Assembly (NCBI GenBank): GCA_034678345.1
Contig: JAXDBZ010000195.1
Span: 1-9,592 of the forward strand
Source of the DNA: JANXPZ01 sp034678345
Lineage (GTDB): Bacteria; Eisenbacteria; RBG-16-71-46
Reading direction: 5' to 3'
Length of the DNA: 9,592 nucleotides
Shown: positions 6,900 through 9,592 of the stretch, piece by piece
Layout of the letters: every line of letters starts with the position of its first letter
Position numbering within the stretch: position 1 is the first letter of the stretch
Notes under the pieces: generated by a model
The model's database searches: none
The model's input: only the letters and a program-made list of their open reading frames with translations
What the model was told of the DNA's origin: nothing
Program-made: the position numbers and the translations under genes

Positions 6900-7406
6900 A
6901 TGTCCGCCCGCATGCCGTTCCGCTACTGCCCGCGCTGTGCCACGCCGCTCGAGAAGCTGGACGACCACGGACAGCGCCGCCCGGTCTGCCCACTGTGCGG
7001 CTGGGTGCACTACCGCAATCCCGTGCCCGCCGCCGGGGTCATCCTCGAGCGTGAGGGCCGCGTGCTCATGGTGAAGCGCCGCTACGCGCCGCGCGTGGGC
7101 GCGTGGTGCCTGCCGGCGGGATTCATGGAGTACGGAGAGACCCCCGAACACTGCGCGGTGCGCGAGATGGAGGAGGAGACCGGCCTGCTCGTGCGCCTGA
7201 CCGGCCTCTTCGGCGTCTACGCCGGGCTGGACGATCCGCGCTCCCGCGCCGTGCTCATCCTCTACACGGCGCGGCGCGAAGGCGGCCGCCTGCACCCCGG
7301 CGACGACGCGAGCGCGGCGAGATGGTTCGCCGCCTCGCGGCTGCCGCGCTCCATCGCGTTCGCGGCGCACCGGCAGGCGCTCGAGGACTACTTCGGCCGC
7401 CACTGA
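6900..7406 (+). CDS. Zinc-ribbon Nudix hydrolase
   Basis: 168 residues. An N-terminal zinc ribbon has Cys10, Cys13, Cys30 and Cys33 (CPRC and CPLC). It is followed by a Nudix fold with a perfect Nudix box at 74-96: G-x5-E-x7-REMEEETGL, in which the REMEEE glutamates bind the catalytic divalent metal. Nudix enzymes hydrolyse nucleoside diphosphates linked to another moiety, such as ADP-ribose, NADH or oxidised nucleotides. The ribbon-plus-Nudix order recalls NudC (NADH pyrophosphatase/decapping), but the protein is shorter and lacks the SQPWPFPxS motif after the box, so substrate is open and an ADP-ribose or NDP-sugar pyrophosphatase is as likely. The ATG at 6900 is preceded only by GGGGCT, a poor ribosome binding site. 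It fits the ribbon, which starts ten residues later. It lies 71 bases after the membrane protein gene, separated by a GC hairpin, so co-transcription is uncertain. Confidence 0.92.
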   Translation: MSARMPFRYCPRCATPLEKLDDHGQRRPVCPLCGWVHYRNPVPAAGVILEREGRVLMVKRRYAPRVGAWCLPAGFMEYGETPEHCAVREMEEETGLLVRLTGLFGVYAGLDDPRSRAVLILYTARREGGRLHPGDDASAARWFAASRLPRSIAFAAHRQALEDYFGRH

Positions 7407-7422
7407 GCCGCTGCCGGGGCTG

Positions 7423-7439
7423 GCGGCCAACCCGGCCGC
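7423..7439 (+). terminator. Small GC hairpin after the Nudix gene
   Basis: GCGGCC-AACCC-GGCCGC forms a 6-bp stem with a 5-base loop, 17 bases after the Nudix stop codon. There is no T-rich tail, so as a terminator it is weak. It could instead be part of the control region of the next gene. Confidence 0.3.
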
Positions 7440-7465
7440 GCGGACCGGTCACAGCCGTGGCTGGT

Positions 7466-7482
7466 CTGGCCCGCTCCTTGCG
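7466..7482 (+). promoter_or_regulatory. Putative sigma-54 (-24/-12) promoter
   Basis: CTGGCCCGCTCCTTGCG matches the sigma-54 consensus YTGGCACGRNNNTTGCW at 11 of 14 specified positions. This includes the near-invariant GG (7468-7469) and GC (7480-7481) at exactly the required spacing. The mismatches are A to C after TGGC, the R position, and the final W. Predicted transcription would start near 7493, giving a leader of about 54 bases that contains the AGGAGGAG ribosome binding site of the gene at 7547. Two short palindromes lie just upstream, GACCGGTC (7443-7450) and CAGCC-GT-GGCTG (7452-7463), but they are closer than a usual enhancer-binding site. Confidence 0.6.
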
Positions 7483-7529
7483 CTGAGGGGGTCGTCCCGT
7501 CCACCGCTCCGACCCCGGGCGCCTTCACC

Positions 7530-7537
7530 AGGAGGAG
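7530..7537 (+). promoter_or_regulatory. Strong Shine-Dalgarno site of the beta-barrel gene
   Basis: AGGAGGAG lies nine bases before the ATG at 7547. It is near-ideal and among the best in the window, which suggests high expression once transcribed. Confidence 0.8.
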
Positions 7538-7546
7538 CCTAACCCA

Positions 7547-8869
7547 ATGTCCCGTAGTGTCTTGCTGCTCTGTCTCGGCGCGCTGCTCCTGGCCGCCGGG
7601 CTGGCCGACGCCCAGACCTTCAGTGCACGGCGCATGGCCATGGGTGGTGTGGTTCTGGCCGGCGGTGGTCCGGGTAGCGACGGCGCCAACGTGGCCTACC
7701 GCGCCGTGCCGCGCGAACCGCAGTCCGGCTGGACCCTGCCGCTGCCGATTGGCCTCGTCCCGGTGCTGGCGGACCCGCCCGAGCTGGACCCCGACGAGCC
7801 CGACTTCAACGTCTACGAGCTGGCCAACCTGCTCTACAACCCGCCCTGGAACCTCCAGCTCGTCGAGCCCGAGACCGCCGGCAACGACATCACCGTGGTG
7901 GTCGGCAAGGACCACCTCAGCATGGACCTCGGCGACATCCGCTCCGTCTTCCCAGCGGACGGCAGCCGGCAGGGCGCGGTCGTGAACGGCCCGACGCTGG
8001 GCCTCGGCGTGCGGCGCTTCTTCCTCGCCCTGGCCCCGCAGGTCTTCTACCAGAACGAACTGTCCCTGAACGAGGCGCTGCTCGACGCCATGGACGGGAG
8101 CGAGTTCCAGCCCCTGACCGACTACCGGATGCTGGACGGCGGCAGCGGCATGGCCGCCCTCGGCGTGCACCTGGGCTGGGCCGGCGCGCTGATGCAGGCG
8201 GGCGACCCGCGCGGCGCCGGGGCGGGGCTCTACGCCGGCGCGCGCGTGAAGCTGATGCGCGGCATGGCCTACGGCCGGGCCGACAACGCCGTCTCGTTCA
8301 CCACCGCCGACACGCTGTTCGGCTCGGACCCGGTGGACATCGGCTACCTCGGCCGCTACGAGACCGCCGGCCCCGACGGTGGCGGCTTCGGCCGCGGCCT
8401 CGATCTGGGCGCGGTGTGGATGGCGGCCGGCTTCGAGGTCGGACTGGGCGTCAACGACATCGGCACGCGCTACGACTGGCGCGTGCGCGAGAGCGTCGGC
8501 TACGACGACCCGGCGACCGGGGACTACGTGCAGGAGACCCTCGCCGAGGGCAAGCGGGTGAGCAGCACCGTGCCCACCACCGCGGTGGCGAACGCCGCGG
8601 CCCGGCTGGGGCGCTTCCTGGTGGTGGCCGACGTCGTGCGCGGCGTGAACTCCACCACCGGGCACCTGGGCGGCGAGACGTGGCTGAGCCCGATGCTGGC
8701 GCTGCGCGCCGGCGCCTTCTTCGATGCCAACGAGATGCTCCAGTACACGGGCGGCGCGGGCCTGCGGTTCGGCCCGGTGGGCGTGGACCTCGCCCTCGCC
8801 AGCCACAGCCGCAACCTCACCCGCGACCGCGGCCTCGAACTCGGGGCCGGGCTCGCCCTCTACCGCTGA
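7547..8869 (+). CDS. Outer-membrane beta-barrel protein (TraF/PorV/FadL-like)
   Basis: 440 residues. A signal peptide (1-22, core VLLLCLGALLLAAGLA, cleavage after ADA) is followed by FSARRMAMGGVVLAGGG (25-41), which resembles the start of FadL/PorV-type barrels and of bacterial TraF-like outer-membrane proteins (A-R-x-MGMGG pattern). Most of the remainder reads as alternating polar and hydrophobic strands separated by Gly/Asp-rich turns, for example about 149-168, 224-252, 284-314, 346-366 and 378-420, ending GLELGAGLALYR as a likely last strand. The terminal residues are YR, not the classic final Phe/Trp. An acidic, proline-rich stretch at 73-90 (ADPPELDPDEPDFNVY) may be a plug or loop. No enzymatic motif is visible, and a transport or structural envelope role is inference. 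It is the first gene of an apparent operon with the lipoprotein 14 bases downstream, and it sits behind the putative sigma-54 promoter. TraF-like is a family resemblance only; no conjugation genes are nearby. Confidence 0.8.
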   Translation: MSRSVLLLCLGALLLAAGLADAQTFSARRMAMGGVVLAGGGPGSDGANVAYRAVPREPQSGWTLPLPIGLVPVLADPPELDPDEPDFNVYELANLLYNPPWNLQLVEPETAGNDITVVVGKDHLSMDLGDIRSVFPADGSRQGAVVNGPTLGLGVRRFFLALAPQVFYQNELSLNEALLDAMDGSEFQPLTDYRMLDGGSGMAALGVHLGWAGALMQAGDPRGAGAGLYAGARVKLMRGMAYGRADNAVSFTTADTLFGSDPVDIGYLGRYETAGPDGGGFGRGLDLGAVWMAAGFEVGLGVNDIGTRYDWRVRESVGYDDPATGDYVQETLAEGKRVSSTVPTTAVANAAARLGRFLVVADVVRGVNSTTGHLGGETWLSPMLALRAGAFFDANEMLQYTGGAGLRFGPVGVDLALASHSRNLTRDRGLELGAGLALYR

Positions 8870-8883
8870 GGCCTGGAGGCGCC

Positions 8884-9450
8884 ATGCGCACGCGAATCGG
8901 CATCCTGCTGGCGACGGTCGCGCTCCTCCTGGCCGGCTGCGGCGACCACCACCTCGTGCTCCGGGTGGACGTGCTGAGCTACCTCGATCCCGGGATGCGC
9001 GCGGCGTCGTTCGGGCCCATCCCGCCGACCCCGGGCGGCCTCGCCACCGGCGAGCAGGCGCTCGTGGACGACGAGGAGATCAACCTGCTGGACGGCCTGA
9101 GCGGCGTGGCCGAGGTGCAGTCGGTCGAGATCACGATGACGGTGATCGCCCGCGACTCGACCGGCTCGGGCGTGGACACGCTCCGCCTCTACGCCAGCGG
9201 CGCGGAGACCGCGCCGCGGAGCACGCCCCCGGTGGTCCAGCGGGTCCTGACGCTGAGCCCGGGCGTGACCGACACGGTGAGCGTGACCGTGGCCGGCGAC
9301 CCGCGGGTGGAGGACTTGTTCGTGCAGCGCCGGATGCGTCTCAGCGTGACCAGCTCGGGCCGCGGGCCCGAGAGTGGCGACCCGCTCAACGGGCGGATCG
9401 AGCTGAGCGCGCTGGAAGCCGTGGTGATCGCGGGGCGGAAGGCACTCTAG
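8884..9450 (+). CDS. Small outer-membrane lipoprotein, function unknown
   Basis: 188 residues. A lipoprotein signal peptide (MRTRIGILLATVALLLAGC) has a clear lipobox LAGC with the lipidated Cys at 19. Gly at +2, not Asp, predicts sorting to the outer membrane. The mature part looks beta-rich, with alternating segments such as SVEITMTVIARDS (80-92), VVQRVLTLSPGVTDTVSVTV (117-136) and MRLSVTSSG (151-159), suggesting a sandwich or jelly-roll-like fold. I do not recognise a family. GGAGG at 8875-8879 is four bases before the ATG, and the start is fixed by the signal peptide. The frame stays open upstream through the beta-barrel gene, but that part is shadow coding. Fourteen bases separate it from the preceding stop, so the two are very likely co-transcribed and may act as partners in the outer membrane. 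Confidence 0.82.
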   Translation: MRTRIGILLATVALLLAGCGDHHLVLRVDVLSYLDPGMRAASFGPIPPTPGGLATGEQALVDDEEINLLDGLSGVAEVQSVEITMTVIARDSTGSGVDTLRLYASGAETAPRSTPPVVQRVLTLSPGVTDTVSVTVAGDPRVEDLFVQRRMRLSVTSSGRGPESGDPLNGRIELSALEAVVIAGRKAL

Positions 9451-9489
9451 GGAAGGGATTCACGCCCACATCGGCCGTCCCGAACGACG

Positions 9490-9518
9490 CGGCCCCGCAC
9501 CAGGAAGGTGCCGGGCCG
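9490..9518 (+). terminator. Terminator-like hairpin after the lipoprotein gene
   Basis: CGGCCCCGCACC (9490-9501) and GGTGCCGGGCCG (9507-9518) pair over 12 positions with one C/C mismatch around an AGGAA loop. It starts 39 bases after the stop at 9450. The tail TAGTAACG is not T-rich, so termination efficiency is uncertain, but the position fits the end of the two-gene operon. Confidence 0.6.
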
Positions 9519-9552
9519 TAGTAACGCACGCCCCCCCAACCACGGGCACCCA

Positions 9553-9592
9553 GGGGCCCCGGGGGCGGGCCCGGGGCCGGCGGCCGCGGGGG
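9553..9592 (+). repeat. G/C-only tail with second hairpin and G-quadruplex pattern
   Basis: The last 40 bases are composed only of G and C. GGCCCCGGG (9555-9563) and CCCGGGGCC (9570-9578) form a perfect 9-bp stem with a GGCGGG loop. The same stretch has G-runs at 9553-9556, 9561-9565, 9567-9569 and 9573-9576, separated by 4, 1 and 3 bases, which fits the G3+N1-7 quadruplex rule. A run of seven C precedes it at 9531-9537. No gene is visible here. It may be a backup terminator, or simply the kind of sequence at which assemblies break. Confidence 0.5.

Noticed and set aside
8416..8883. An N-terminal extension of the lipoprotein into the beta-barrel gene.
   Set aside because: The upstream part is Arg/Gly/Ala-rich shadow coding. 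The lipoprotein signal peptide begins at 8884 behind its own GGAGG.

Overview
This 9.6 kb window is very GC-rich bacterial chromosomal DNA (about 70% G+C by eye). I see no mobile element, CRISPR array, rRNA or tRNA. The outer-membrane beta-barrel candidate, a lipoprotein with Gly at +2, and a secreted PDZ protein point to a Gram-negative (diderm) organism. A GC-rich uncultured lineage such as Eisenbacteria or Krumholzibacteria, or a deltaproteobacterial relative, would fit, but that is a guess from style and not a placement.

Layout. 1-1293 (+): 3' part of a polytopic GT39/ArnT-like glycosyltransferase, cut by the window start. 1349-2761 (-): a 23S rRNA uracil-5 methyltransferase of the RlmD type, convergent with the glycosyltransferase. 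2762-3071: a 310-base divergent gap. 3072-4127 (+): a secreted or periplasmic two-PDZ protein with no protease domain and a C-terminal coiled coil. 4128-4476: a 349-base gap holding a strong bidirectional-looking terminator. 4477-6828 (+): a multi-pass membrane protein with a central spermidine-synthase-like domain. 6900-7406 (+): a zinc-ribbon Nudix hydrolase. 7547-8869 and 8884-9450 (+): an apparent two-gene operon of an outer-membrane beta-barrel protein and a small lipoprotein, followed by a terminator-like hairpin. The last 40 bases are nearly pure G and C and contain a G-quadruplex pattern.

The genes look like a run of short independent transcription units, not one pathway. The most informative non-coding signal is a close match to a sigma-54 (-24/-12) promoter at 7466-7482, correctly placed to drive the barrel/lipoprotein pair. 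This suggests that the pair, whose function I do not recognise, is switched on by an enhancer-binding activator. I found no convincing new multi-gene defence or metabolic system. The sigma-54-linked envelope pair is the best candidate for something undescribed.
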